64,000 bases of DNA from CAINFV01 sp964409235 (GTDB taxonomy: Bacteria > Chlamydiota > Chlamydiia > Chlamydiales > FEN-1388): the NCBI GenBank assembly GCA_964409235.1, contig CAYPCN010000002.1:1-64000 (forward strand), in the 5' to 3' direction. Shown in pieces: positions 17,461-26,183 of the stretch. The notes under the pieces were generated by a model. The model searched no databases. It had not been told where the DNA came from and worked only from the letters and a program-made list of their open reading frames with translations. Both the position numbers and the translations under genes were made by a program. Each line of letters starts with the position of its first letter. The stretch's first letter is position 1.

Positions 17461-19896
17461 TTAGTTCTGAAGCAAAAATTCCTCTTGGAACTTTTGCCCC
17501 AGTATCTCCAAGACCCCAGCATAGGTGTGGCCATTGAAGTAATGGTCAACGAGAGGCATGCTATGCGACGGGATGACGTGGACGTTCGAACGCTTTCCTT
17601 TCATTCCATCGCGATACCGTTGGAAGTCAAGGAGAGGAACACCGTCTTGTACACTGATATAGTTATCGACCTTGGCGCAAATTCCGTCTTCGAGGAGGGC
17701 CGGAGAGCCAAACGTCGCACAGCGAATGAGCGCTCGCTCCTGGGGCGCCATCAGCTGGAGAGCGTTCAGCGTGTCGATAGCTCCTAAGCTATGGGCATAA
17801 TGGAAAATCGTTCCTCCGCCCTCGACGCCGCCCATCTCTCCGATGAGTTCTCGCCATAAGTTCGCGAGAAGCTGAGCTTGGTGAGAAGCAACGCCAGCCT
17901 TGGCAAGAGCACCGCGCAGCATATCGCCCGAAAATCCAGCCGTGGCCGCGTAGACGAAATGCACAGGGACATGGCCGTGCGTCGTCGAGAGCAGCGAAGC
18001 GGAGCTTGTTGCCTCAGGAGCACCGTTCAAAATTCCATTGATCAACGTGATGCGAGCCTTAGGTCGTTCCAGCCCCTCACCATAGACGTATGAGGCGCTC
18101 TCATCGAGGTTATACCCAGAACAGCGCAGCCACGTCCGACCAAAGAGCTGGAAGAGCAGATCTTCATAGGCAGATCGAACTTCAGACAGCCAATCACATC
18201 GCTCTCTACTAAAGGTAATGGTTTTATACGCACTGCGAAGGATGCGCGTTGCGACATGGACGATTGAATGGCCGACCTCTGACCAGTCAATAGCCCATGG
18301 AAAGAGCCCCGAGGAGTCGGCAAAAGTCACTGGGTCATTGCGCGCATAGATGCGATCGTCAATAGTATCCACAAGGCCAAGAGGATCCCTTTCAAGCCAT
18401 CGACGACATGGCTCCGAATAGCGTCGCGGACCAAAATCATACGCCGCTATTAGACGCCGCTTCCCACAGTACAACCACGGGCTCGTCGCCTGACTCCGTC
18501 TCTCATCGAGCGACGCCCCATACACATGCACCGCTCCGAAGGCGCTGTATCGATAGACTTCGTGAATCTCCCCCGAGGTGAAGTCGTACAAACTCGTGAT
18601 CGACCCTCGTGCATCGGTTTCAACGCAGAAGACAGCGCTGTTCACTTCGATCGCCACTGGCTGCCACGTCGTAGGATGTGGCACCTTCAGCTGCGTCAAC
18701 ACGTTCTTCTCAACACCTCCAAGCTCTGTCCACCCAAGCCAACAGAGGCGCATAGAAGAGCCGTCGCTCCTCACAATCTCCTGGATTCTCCCGAACCCAT
18801 CGTATCGGTACTGCTCCTCATCGTCGCCATGCTTCACCGTCGTCAGTCGACCCAGAGCATCGTATCCAAAAAACATTCCCTTTTTCTCGACGATCCTGCC
18901 ATCACCATCATGGTGGCACGCTCGCGCTTCTTGCGACAGGCCAAAGGCATCGAAATCGTACGTCTCCTGGAATTCTCCATCTTCGCGCTGCAGCTGGTTG
19001 AGAACGTCATACGAAAATCGCTCCTGCCACATTCCTAATGGGTCGCAATACTCTATCTCAGTGCGAGCAGGGTCGCCACCGTCGCTCGTTGTTTGTTCCT
19101 TCTCAGAGATTGTGACAGTCCACGCCCCCCCTTTGCTGATGTTCTTCCCTTCATAGCAAAGGCATGTGTCACCAGGGAGCTCCAGAAGGGAAAGGGACCC
19201 CGACGTGTCAAATACTGCGCGTACGCGCACTGCCTGTTCGCCATCCTCGACAAGACGCCCCGCTTCGTCAAATGTCCGAATAACGGTTTTGCGTGCTACA
19301 GCATCAAAGGCTCGGCATATCCGACCGTGCTCGTCAAAGGTATACCGGTAGTCAACAGACCCATCGACGCTATACTGACGCGTCATCTCCCCACGCTCAT
19401 TCCATTCATAGCGGATCTCCGGGCCCACAGAAGGTGTCTTACTGATGCAGCGCCCTTCGGCATCGTACTGAAAGAATATCCCCCCTACGTGCTCGAGATG
19501 GCCATGGTCGCCAACAGTCCACTCCACCGTTCTGATCTCATCACCAGCTTGCCGCTGCACAGAGGTCGAGCCTTTGGCATCAAGAGCCATCCGCTGTTCT
19601 GACAACACGACCGTCCCATCAGCGCTTTTCCATACGCGCTGGACGATGGTGCCCGACGGTGTTCGATCCTCTTCTACCGCTGTCTGATCAGGGAAGCGCG
19701 TTGTCACATGAGCCACGGATCCATCGTCTGCCAGCTCATACTGCATTTCCACCACGTCGTGACATGTTCCTTGACAGCACGCTTCAATGCAAACAGATCG
19801 TTCCTGATCATCGTATGAACAGACCAGCATGTGTTCGTCAAGGGCGCTCAAGGCAGCCGCTGCCAGAGTGCAAAGAAAAAAACAAAGCGTGCGCAT
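17461..19896 (-). CDS. secreted RHS/YD-repeat protein with alpha/beta-hydrolase-like C-terminus
   Basis: An N-terminal signal peptide (MRTLCFFLCTLAAAALSA) leads into about 450 residues of YD/RHS repeats, for example FFQYDAEGRCISK, YRYTFDEHGRICRAFD and YDALGRLTTVKHGDDEEQYRYDGFGRI. The repeats end in a degenerate RHS core motif, RDPLGLVDTIDDRIYARNDP near residue 500. RHS shells usually encapsulate a toxic C-terminal domain. Here the C-terminus (from about 540) has FHYAHSLGA with a candidate nucleophile Ser703, Asp751 in VQDGVP and His778 in SHSM, suggesting a lipase- or esterase-like hydrolase. The same three landmarks recur in the protein at 26752-27582. No immunity-type gene is adjacent. At 811 aa it is small for an RHS protein. 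Repeats and export signal are clear; the enzyme is inferred. Confidence 0.8.
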   Translation of the reverse strand: MRTLCFFLCTLAAAALSALDEHMLVCSYDDQERSVCIEACCQGTCHDVVEMQYELADDGSVAHVTTRFPDQTAVEEDRTPSGTIVQRVWKSADGTVVLSEQRMALDAKGSTSVQRQAGDEIRTVEWTVGDHGHLEHVGGIFFQYDAEGRCISKTPSVGPEIRYEWNERGEMTRQYSVDGSVDYRYTFDEHGRICRAFDAVARKTVIRTFDEAGRLVEDGEQAVRVRAVFDTSGSLSLLELPGDTCLCYEGKNISKGGAWTVTISEKEQTTSDGGDPARTEIEYCDPLGMWQERFSYDVLNQLQREDGEFQETYDFDAFGLSQEARACHHDGDGRIVEKKGMFFGYDALGRLTTVKHGDDEEQYRYDGFGRIQEIVRSDGSSMRLCWLGWTELGGVEKNVLTQLKVPHPTTWQPVAIEVNSAVFCVETDARGSITSLYDFTSGEIHEVYRYSAFGAVHVYGASLDERRSQATSPWLYCGKRRLIAAYDFGPRRYSEPCRRWLERDPLGLVDTIDDRIYARNDPVTFADSSGLFPWAIDWSEVGHSIVHVATRILRSAYKTITFSRERCDWLSEVRSAYEDLLFQLFGRTWLRCSGYNLDESASYVYGEGLERPKARITLINGILNGAPEATSSASLLSTTHGHVPVHFVYAATAGFSGDMLRGALAKAGVASHQAQLLANLWRELIGEMGGVEGGGTIFHYAHSLGAIDTLNALQLMAPQERALIRCATFGSPALLEDGICAKVDNYISVQDGVPLLDFQRYRDGMKGKRSNVHVIPSHSMPLVDHYFNGHTYAGVLEILGQKFQEEFLLQN

Positions 19897-19966
19897 AGAC
19901 CATCAGCTCTTTTGTACCCAGACGTTGTACTGTAGCGGTCGTTGGTTAAGAACTTGTAAGGAGGCC

Positions 19967-19989
19967 GAAGGGCGGCAAGCGCCCTTCGT
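19967..19989 (-). terminator. hairpin downstream of fmdB, probable end of the groESL operon
   Basis: CGAAGGGCG and CGCCCTTCG form a perfect 9-bp stem with a 5-nt loop, 8 bp after the fmdB stop. The following tract on the minus strand is only pyrimidine-rich, so termination may be weak. Confidence 0.5.
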
Positions 19990-19997
19990 CGCCCACC

Positions 19998-20237
19998 TTA
20001 GTCATCGTGGTGTTTGGAGCAGTGGGCTCCGCAGCCGCCACAGCAAGAAGAGTTCTTTTGGTAGTCAGTGGCGTAGAAGCCCGACCCTTTGAACTGGATC
20101 GTAAATGAGGTAGGGAGTCGTTTCGTCAGCGTCTCCTGGCAGCAGTCAGGGCAAACGGTGAGCACAGGATCATTGATCTTCTGAACGATTTCTTTGACCT
20201 GATTGCAGTTCGAACAGTGGTACTCGTACGTGGGCAT
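19998..20237 (-). CDS. FmdB-family zinc-ribbon protein
   Basis: This 79-residue protein begins MPTYEYHCSNCNQ and continues to VCPDCCQ. Two CxxC knuckles form the FmdB regulatory zinc ribbon, followed by the conserved FKGSGFYATDY. The tail is Cys/His/Gly-rich (CCGGCGAHCSKHH), unusually so, and could bind a further metal. The family is widespread, and its role as a small putative regulator is poorly defined. Start: ATG with a strong GGAGGA-type site just upstream. It follows groEL by 29 bp and is probably cotranscribed with groES-groEL, which would place it under heat-shock control. Confidence 0.85.
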   Translation of the reverse strand: MPTYEYHCSNCNQVKEIVQKINDPVLTVCPDCCQETLTKRLPTSFTIQFKGSGFYATDYQKNSSCCGGCGAHCSKHHDD

Positions 20238-20266
20238 ACTCCTTCCTTCCCGTTAGAAATCAGGGG

Positions 20267-21916
20267 TTAAAAATCGTCCATGCCGCCCATTCCCATGCCG
20301 CCCATACCACCCATTCCTGGAGCTGGCATTGGCGGTTGTTTAACGGGTTTTTCCGTGATCATCGCCGCCGTTGTGAGCAGAAGCGACGCTACGGAAGCAG
20401 CGTTGATCAGAGCGGTCTTGGTGACAAGGACAGGGTCGATGACACCCTCTTTGACGAGATCGCCAAAGGTGTCGGTAAGACCATTATATCCCCACGCTCC
20501 TTGCGCTTCGAGGATCTTCTCGGCGATGACTTGCCCCTGCTTCCCGCAGTTATTGGCAATGGCAATCGACGGCTCAAAGGCTGCAGTATAGACAATCTGC
20601 ATGCCAATGGCTTCGTCACCCGTCACTTTGAGCTTGTTGAGCGAGTGAACAGCGCGCACAAGTGCCACGCCGCCACCAGGCACGATGCCTTCTGCAACAG
20701 CAGCACGTGTCGCATGCAGCGCATCTTCCACGCGAGCTTTCTTCTCCTTCAGCTCTGTTTCTGTGGCTGCACCGACGTTGATAACAGCAACTCCGCCAAC
20801 GAGACGCGCGAGGCGCTCCTCGAGTTTTTCCCGCTCGTAGGTCGATGTGGTATTTGCAATCTCTGCTTTAATCTCGTGGATGCGATCTTTGAGTCGAGCG
20901 CCATCGCCTTGCCCGTCGATGATCGTCGTGTCATCTTTCGACACTTTGACCAATTTGGCACGCCCAAAGGATGCCATGGTCACATCATCGATGCGCAAGC
21001 CTATTTCTTCTGAGATGAGCGTAGCCCCTGTGAGGATGGCCATGTCTTGGAGCATGGCTTTCTTCCGGTCTCCGAATCCCGGCGCTTTGACCGCAGCGAC
21101 TGGAAGCCCGGCTTTCAGCTTATTCACGACGAGAGTGGCAAGAGCTTCTCCATCGACATCGTCGGCGATGATGAGGAGGGGACGAGACCCTTTTTCCATG
21201 GCTTTTTCCAGGACAGGGACAATGTCCTTGGCTGTAGAAAGCTTCTTATCGGTGATGAAGATGAGGGGAGTGTCGAGTTCGGCACACATCGCCTCGCTAT
21301 TGGTAATGAAGTATGGCGACAGGTACCCCTTGTCAAACTGCATGCCCTCCACGACGTCAAGAGTCGTCTCAATGCCCTTTGCTTCAGCCACGGTGATGAT
21401 GCCATCGCGCCCGACCTTTTCCATAGCCTGGGCGATGATGTTGCCAATCTCGGCATCGTTATTGGCGGAGATGGTGGCAGTCTGGCAGATTTCGTCTCGG
21501 CTGTTGACTGGCTGCGACATCTTTGTCAGAGAGTCGACGAGGGCTTCCACGGCTTTTTCAATGCCAGCGCGCACGGCCATCGGGTTGGCACCGGCAGCAA
21601 CGTTTTTCAACCCCTGTTGAAAGATCGACTCAGCGAGGACGATCGCTGTCGTCGTCCCATCACCCGCAACGTCTGACGTCTTTGATGCTACCTCTTTGAC
21701 GAGCTGGGCGCCGATATTTTCAAATTTATCTTTCAGAGAGATCTCCTTTGCTACCGTCACACCATCTTTCGTGGATAGCGGAGCCCCAAACCCTTTATTG
21801 ATCACGACATTGCGACCTTTGGGGCCTAATGTTACTTTGACGGCCTTGGCAAGGGTGCGCACACCCTTGGCAAGGGATTTCAAAGCATCTTCACTAAATT
21901 GAATCATCTTCGTCAT
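20267..21916 (-). CDS. groEL: chaperonin GroEL (Cpn60)
   Basis: This is the 549-aa subunit of the double-ring chaperonin that folds proteins in the cytoplasm with GroES and ATP. Visible hallmarks are LGPKGRNVVINKGFGAPLSTKDGVTVAKEI near residues 30-60, VAGDGTTTAIVLAESI (ATP site, catalytic Asp) near 85-100, EGMQFDKGYLSPYFITN (apical domain) and the Gly/Met-rich C-terminal tail GMGGMGGMGMGGMDDF. Length is normal for the family. It lies 49 bp after groES and 29 bp before fmdB. The promoter and CIRCE operator are upstream of groES. The start at 21916 has GAGGA about 10 nt upstream. Many chlamydiae carry extra divergent GroEL copies; the intact motifs and the groES linkage make this the canonical one. 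Confidence 0.97.
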   Translation of the reverse strand: MTKMIQFSEDALKSLAKGVRTLAKAVKVTLGPKGRNVVINKGFGAPLSTKDGVTVAKEISLKDKFENIGAQLVKEVASKTSDVAGDGTTTAIVLAESIFQQGLKNVAAGANPMAVRAGIEKAVEALVDSLTKMSQPVNSRDEICQTATISANNDAEIGNIIAQAMEKVGRDGIITVAEAKGIETTLDVVEGMQFDKGYLSPYFITNSEAMCAELDTPLIFITDKKLSTAKDIVPVLEKAMEKGSRPLLIIADDVDGEALATLVVNKLKAGLPVAAVKAPGFGDRKKAMLQDMAILTGATLISEEIGLRIDDVTMASFGRAKLVKVSKDDTTIIDGQGDGARLKDRIHEIKAEIANTTSTYEREKLEERLARLVGGVAVINVGAATETELKEKKARVEDALHATRAAVAEGIVPGGGVALVRAVHSLNKLKVTGDEAIGMQIVYTAAFEPSIAIANNCGKQGQVIAEKILEAQGAWGYNGLTDTFGDLVKEGVIDPVLVTKTALINAASVASLLLTTAAMITEKPVKQPPMPAPGMGGMGGMGMGGMDDF

Positions 21917-21965
21917 AGTCTCATCTTCCTCTACGGGAAATGCACTGCTCCACCATCGAGCGGCA

Positions 21966-22259
21966 TTATTCTGTTATGATGCCAAGAATTTCATCTTCTG
22001 TGAGAAGGAGGTACTCCTTATCGTCGTTCATCCCTTTGACTTCTGTTCCAGCGTATGAGCCAAAGATCACTCGATCGCCGACCTTGACGTTGAGAGGTTC
22101 GATCTCCCCACGGTCATTCATCTTTCCTGGACCGACAGCGAGGATCTCTCCTTCTTTTGGTTTTTCTTGGGCAGTATCTGGGAGGAGGATGCCTCCTTTT
22201 GTCGATTTAACTGTCGAACGTCGCACTAACACACGGTTGCCGAGAGGTGTAATTTTCAT
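21966..22259 (-). CDS. groES: co-chaperonin GroES (Cpn10)
   Basis: This 97-aa protein forms the heptameric lid of GroEL. The opening MKITPLGNRVLVRRS, the mobile-loop region STKGGILLPDTAQEKPKEGEI (by eye, residues 18-38), VKVGDRVIFGSYAGTEV and the C-terminal YLLLTEDEILGII all match GroES, and the length is standard. It is the first gene of groES-groEL-fmdB. A TTGACA/TACAAT promoter and a CIRCE element lie within 150 bp upstream. Confidence 0.97.
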   Translation of the reverse strand: MKITPLGNRVLVRRSTVKSTKGGILLPDTAQEKPKEGEILAVGPGKMNDRGEIEPLNVKVGDRVIFGSYAGTEVKGMNDDKEYLLLTEDEILGIITE

Positions 22260-22333
22260 GGTTCTTCTAAGTCTCCCGAATTGCTTTGGTTTCCGTTATG
22301 GCTCCGCCTCTTGGAGCCGCTTGCGAAAGAGGC

Positions 22334-22364
22334 ATTGTACCCTGGGAACGCTGTTTTCTGTCAA
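22334..22364 (-). promoter_or_regulatory. groESL promoter
   Basis: On the minus strand a perfect -35 TTGACA (22364-22359) and a -10 TACAAT (22339-22334) are separated by 19 bp, a long spacer. They lie 75-105 bp upstream of groES. Confidence 0.6.
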
Positions 22365-22381
22365 CAAGAAGACCCAAATTT

Positions 22382-22408
22382 TTAGCATTCAGCGTGCTGG
22401 ACTGCCAA
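22382..22408. promoter_or_regulatory. CIRCE operator (HrcA binding site)
   Basis: TTAGCATTC-N9-GACTGCCAA matches the CIRCE consensus TTAGCACTC-N9-GAGTGCTAA at 8 of 9 and 7 of 9 positions with the exact 9-bp spacer, upstream of groES. HrcA binding here would repress the operon in the absence of heat stress. It lies 17 bp upstream of the -35 box rather than overlapping or following the promoter. Confidence 0.82.
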
Positions 22409-22431
22409 TTCTGGATGTGTATGCAAGGGAT

Positions 22432-23685
22432 CTAGCCCTCTGAATAGGCAGGATTGAGGTACTTTTGCCGAAGCTTAAGGAAGGTGTGGCGTTCCTCTGT
22501 CTGAAGCGTTATGAGCTTTTGGTACGGATGGCTCTCCTTCAAGAGAATGTCGTACACCGCTGGCGTACCGCAGATACGATGGAAAAATTCTACCTGCTTG
22601 CCCAGCCCTAACAGCGCTTGGCGAAATTGCTTGGGATAGAGCTGCTTGAGAACATCAAACAACCAGTATTGGACTCGAATTGGATTGAACCGATTCCAAT
22701 CAGTGACGATGAGCAACACCCCATCGCACACTTTGGCAGCATTCTTCCCGCTCAACGGCTTGACGCGCATCTCTTGGAAATGGACTCCTTCCGGACCGCC
22801 CTGGTTCAGCCTCCGCGACAGTGCCCTTCGGTCAATCCATGGAGCGACGACGAGCTTAAAGGGCATCGGCCCGCCAACGCCAGTCGAGACGAGTTGTAGC
22901 TCTCCTAAAATTCCAGTTGCCGGGTAGAAGAAAGCACTCGACGACTCTGGAATGTTTGGGCTTGTGGGAATCCATGCCAGGCCTGTTTCTTCAAACCTCA
23001 TGCCACGCTTCCACCCCTTCATCGGAACGACGGTAAGCGCACAGCCTACCTTGTACTCTTCGTTGAAAAACCTGGCGAGTTCACCAATGGTCATCCCATG
23101 GCAGTAAGGGACGTTCACATAGCTGACAAACGACCGATACCGACCGTCCAACATTGGCCCATCCGCCATCTTGCCACCAAGAGGATTTGGCCGATCGAGG
23201 ACGACCACCTCGATGCCCTTTTTGGCCGCTTCCTCCATCATATAAAAGAGCGTAGAAGCAAAGGTGTATGATCGGCAGCCGATATCTTGGATATCGTAGA
23301 CAATGACGTCCAAGCCTTTGAGCATGCGCGCCGTTGGCCGACGAGTCGCCCCATACAAACTATAGATGGGGATCCCGGCGTCAGTCCTTTGGTCAGCCAC
23401 AGGCTCACCAGCATACTCCTCACCAGTCAGCCCATGCTCAGGAGCAAAGACGCAGACGAGTGACAGCACACCAGCGGTATGCTGCCGCTCAAACACCTCG
23501 AGAGTACGCTCCAAGCGACCTGTGATGCCGGTTTGATTTGTGACGAGACCGACATTTTTATGCTCCACAAGTTGGACATACTCCGGAAGAAACAGGCGGT
23601 CAATGCCCAGCTCAACTCGCCCACAAAGAGAGCTTACAGCAGGGAAGCAGCAGGCAACCACCAACCATCTGAACAAGGATGTCAT
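22432..23685 (-). CDS. DUF1343 / NamZ-family exo-beta-N-acetylmuramidase, exported
   Basis: The 417-aa product starts with a signal-peptide-like segment (LFRWLVVACCFPAVSSLCG) and then shows nearly every DUF1343 landmark: VGLVTNQTGI, VCVFAPEHGLTGEE, PIYSLYGATRRPTARML, DVIVYDIQDIGCRSYTFAST, VVVLDRPNPLGG and ESSSAFFYPATGILGELQLVSTG. Characterised members (NamZ) release terminal N-acetylmuramic acid from peptidoglycan fragments, so a role outside the membrane in wall turnover is likely. That is notable for a lineage with very little peptidoglycan. Start: ATG with AGAGG 8 nt upstream. It is transcribed in the same direction as groESL but is separated from it by the CIRCE promoter. Confidence 0.88.
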   Translation of the reverse strand: MTSLFRWLVVACCFPAVSSLCGRVELGIDRLFLPEYVQLVEHKNVGLVTNQTGITGRLERTLEVFERQHTAGVLSLVCVFAPEHGLTGEEYAGEPVADQRTDAGIPIYSLYGATRRPTARMLKGLDVIVYDIQDIGCRSYTFASTLFYMMEEAAKKGIEVVVLDRPNPLGGKMADGPMLDGRYRSFVSYVNVPYCHGMTIGELARFFNEEYKVGCALTVVPMKGWKRGMRFEETGLAWIPTSPNIPESSSAFFYPATGILGELQLVSTGVGGPMPFKLVVAPWIDRRALSRRLNQGGPEGVHFQEMRVKPLSGKNAAKVCDGVLLIVTDWNRFNPIRVQYWLFDVLKQLYPKQFRQALLGLGKQVEFFHRICGTPAVYDILLKESHPYQKLITLQTEERHTFLKLRQKYLNPAYSEG

Positions 23686-23850
23686 AGTGAGAACCTCTCA
23701 TCGTCGATCATTGGAGCTATGGTGGCAGGGTATCTCGATGCGCGAATTTCTTGATAGGGCAACAGCAGTTCCCGAAATTTCAGACGAGTGAGTCCTTGCA
23801 CTGCCCAGATAGACCCTCTATACTCATTTCTCTTTTCTGGAGACATCTTC

Positions 23851-26001
23851 GTGGATCACTCGCACTTCGACCGTGAATTTGATCGGCTGAACCCTCAGCA
23901 ACGGCAAGCCGTCTGCCATCAAAGAGGCCCCGCCCTTGTCATTGCTGGCGCAGGCTCTGGCAAAACCCGCGTGGCCACCATGCGTATCGCCCAGCTAATC
24001 CGCTCTGGCGTCTGCCCACAACAGATTGTCGCTGTCACCTTTACCAACAAAGCTGCCAGGGAGATGCGCGAGCGCGTCCATCGCCTGGTCGGCTCCGAAG
24101 TACTGGTCTCGACCTTTCACAGCCTGGGAGCTCGCATCTTACGGGAGTCCATCAACTTGTTGGGCTATCCACAAACCTTTGTCATCTATGCTGAAGACGA
24201 GAGCGAAAAAATCCTCAAGGACTGCCTGAAAGACCGCGGCTTTCGATGCAAGGACTCGGAACTCCCCACCTTTAAGGCCGCCTTCTCACAGATTAAAAAC
24301 ACCCCAGCAGCGCTTACCTCCTTTGATTCTCTCACACAATCCCTCTTTGAACAGTATCAGAAGCGCCTTAAGATATCCGGTGCCGTAGATTTTGACGACC
24401 TCATCTACCTTCCCCTTGAGCTATTTAGAGCGTTTCCCGAAGCGCTCAAAAGGTACCAAGACCACTGGCACTACCTGCTCGTCGATGAGTACCAGGACAC
24501 CAGCGACTGCCAGTGCCAGTTCGCGTCGTCTCTCGTCGGGGGGACGACGAACATCTTTGCCGTTGGCGATCCCGACCAGTCGATCTATTCATGGCGTGGC
24601 GCCAAGATTACTCATATCCTGTCCTTTCAAAACACGTTCCCCAGTGCCACCATCATCCGCCTTGAACAGAACTACCGAAGCAGCAACACCATCCTAGAGG
24701 CGTCCAACGCTCTCATCAGCTACAACGAAAACCGACTCGAAAAAAACCTCTGGAGCGATCGCGGTCGAGGAGAGCCTATCGTTCGATACGTGGCAAGGAC
24801 CGAGCGGCAGGAGGCTGAATTTGTCGCCTCCACGATTGAAACCCTTCGTTCTTCAGCCATCGAGTACGACCATATTGCCGTTTTATACCGCACCAACGCT
24901 CAGTCACGCCCCCTTGAAGACCGCCTCATCGAATATCAAATTCCTTACAGGATCTGGGGAGGCACACCCTTCTATTCTCGACGCGAGATCAAAGACGTGC
25001 TGAGTTTGCTCCAAATTGCCTCCCAGCCTCAGGATCTGGTGGCCTTTGAACGGGCGCTGAAGATCGTCGGTCGAGGTATTGGCGAAGTGACAATCGCCAA
25101 GCTCCGCCAGCTAGCGACCGACACCAACCGCCCGATCTACGACGTAGCTCTTGATGCTGCTCACGGCGATGGCATAGTGACGAAAAAACAGCAGGAGAGC
25201 CTCGCCACATTCTGCACGCTCATCTCTTCCCTTCGCAGCCTCATCGAACGAGGCTCCGCCTTGGACCTCATCAGCGCCGCAGTGCACGACTCTGGCTACC
25301 AACGCATCCTGGACAAAGACCCAGAAACTGTGGTTGAACGGAGGGAGAATATCGAGCAGCTCTTTAGCAGAGCTCAGGAGTGGGACGACCTGCATGAGGG
25401 CGCTTCGCCTCTGTTGTTCATCGAAGAGCTCGTCCTTGAAGGTTCTCGCGACCATCACAAAGAGGCCGGGCCTCAAGTCACCCTTGCGACCGTCCACAAT
25501 GCCAAAGGCCTTGAATTCCCTGTGGTATTTATCGTAGGCCTCGAAGAAGACCTTTTCCCACATATCAACGCCAAAAAGGGGAAGGGCGAGATCGAAGAGG
25601 AGCGTCGGCTGCTGTACGTCGGGATGACACGCGCGAAAGACCGGCTCTTTCTTTCCGCAGCACAGACTCGCTGTCTCTTTGGTGGCCTCCATCAGATGCG
25701 GATCAGCCGTTTCTTCAAAGAAATTCCGGCACATTGCATCAAGCCCCAAGGGACGTTCTCCTATTCCCCCTCACCATCAGCAGAGGACGCCCCACCACAA
25801 GACCCGGAGACGCTGTCCATTGGACAGACCGTCCTTCACCCACAGTTCGGCATCGGGAGAGTGGAAGGTCTGGCGCAGACCTCTGCTGGTACTGCCTACA
25901 CAGTACGATTTTCAAATGACAACGCCCAGCGGAAGATTCTTGCAAACTACTCTCCGATGAAAGCAATCTCCACAACATACTCCTCTCTTCTCAAAAGCTA
26001 A
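23851..26001 (+). CDS. UvrD/PcrA-type superfamily 1 DNA helicase
   Basis: This 716-residue 3'-5' helicase has all SF1A motifs: Q motif LNPQQRQAVCH, Walker A GAGSGKT, Ia VTFTNKAAREMRERV, Walker B LLVDEYQDTS, III GDPDQSIYSWRGA, IV LEQNYRSS, V VTLATVHNAKGLEFPVVFI and VI EERRLLYVGMTRAKDRL. Such enzymes unwind DNA in nucleotide excision and mismatch repair and strip proteins from DNA. The C-terminal region keeps a PcrA-like segment (VLHPQFGIGRVEGL). The GTG at 23851 is chosen because TGGAG lies 8 nt upstream. The frame extends back to a GTG at 23788 whose translation is not helicase-like. Length is normal for the family. UvrD versus PcrA cannot be separated by eye. Confidence 0.93.
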   Translation: MDHSHFDREFDRLNPQQRQAVCHQRGPALVIAGAGSGKTRVATMRIAQLIRSGVCPQQIVAVTFTNKAAREMRERVHRLVGSEVLVSTFHSLGARILRESINLLGYPQTFVIYAEDESEKILKDCLKDRGFRCKDSELPTFKAAFSQIKNTPAALTSFDSLTQSLFEQYQKRLKISGAVDFDDLIYLPLELFRAFPEALKRYQDHWHYLLVDEYQDTSDCQCQFASSLVGGTTNIFAVGDPDQSIYSWRGAKITHILSFQNTFPSATIIRLEQNYRSSNTILEASNALISYNENRLEKNLWSDRGRGEPIVRYVARTERQEAEFVASTIETLRSSAIEYDHIAVLYRTNAQSRPLEDRLIEYQIPYRIWGGTPFYSRREIKDVLSLLQIASQPQDLVAFERALKIVGRGIGEVTIAKLRQLATDTNRPIYDVALDAAHGDGIVTKKQQESLATFCTLISSLRSLIERGSALDLISAAVHDSGYQRILDKDPETVVERRENIEQLFSRAQEWDDLHEGASPLLFIEELVLEGSRDHHKEAGPQVTLATVHNAKGLEFPVVFIVGLEEDLFPHINAKKGKGEIEEERRLLYVGMTRAKDRLFLSAAQTRCLFGGLHQMRISRFFKEIPAHCIKPQGTFSYSPSPSAEDAPPQDPETLSIGQTVLHPQFGIGRVEGLAQTSAGTAYTVRFSNDNAQRKILANYSPMKAISTTYSSLLKS

Positions 26002-26011
26002 GAGTCTACAC

Positions 26012-26025
26012 GAGCCATGTGCGAC
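26012..26025. repeat. single terminus of the GAGCCAT palindromic repeat
   Basis: GAGCCATGTGCGAC directly abuts the tnpB remnant that starts at 26026, so the two mobile sequences share a junction here. Confidence 0.55.
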
Positions 26026-26142
26026 ACGGAGAGAAACTCGTCTCTCAGCTCAGACAAGAGAACTCCTTGCTCTCTGGTGACCAGAAGCTTTACACTGATC
26101 GTTCGTTTCATCCACAATACTAATACTAAGGAGCGGCAATTC
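26026..26142 (-). mobile_element. second IS200/IS605 tnpB 5' remnant
   Basis: Read on the minus strand, this stretch repeats positions 68-210 of the first element almost base for base over the first 28 codons of tnpB (MKRTISVKLLV...). It has a deletion and a small TAGTAT duplication in the leader, and decays after about 117 bp. It is too short to encode anything and fills the gap between the helicase gene and smpB. Confidence 0.8.
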
Positions 26143-26183
26143 CTCTCAGTCCTCAAAGACGTGATTTCCTTGCCGTCAATTTG

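Noticed and set aside
22559..22899. Frames opposite the NamZ gene
   Set aside because: They are short and antisense to a gene with many conserved family motifs.
26143..26183. tmRNA next to smpB
   Set aside because: No alanine-tRNA-like domain or tag frame is visible near smpB, and the space is only the tnpB remnant border.
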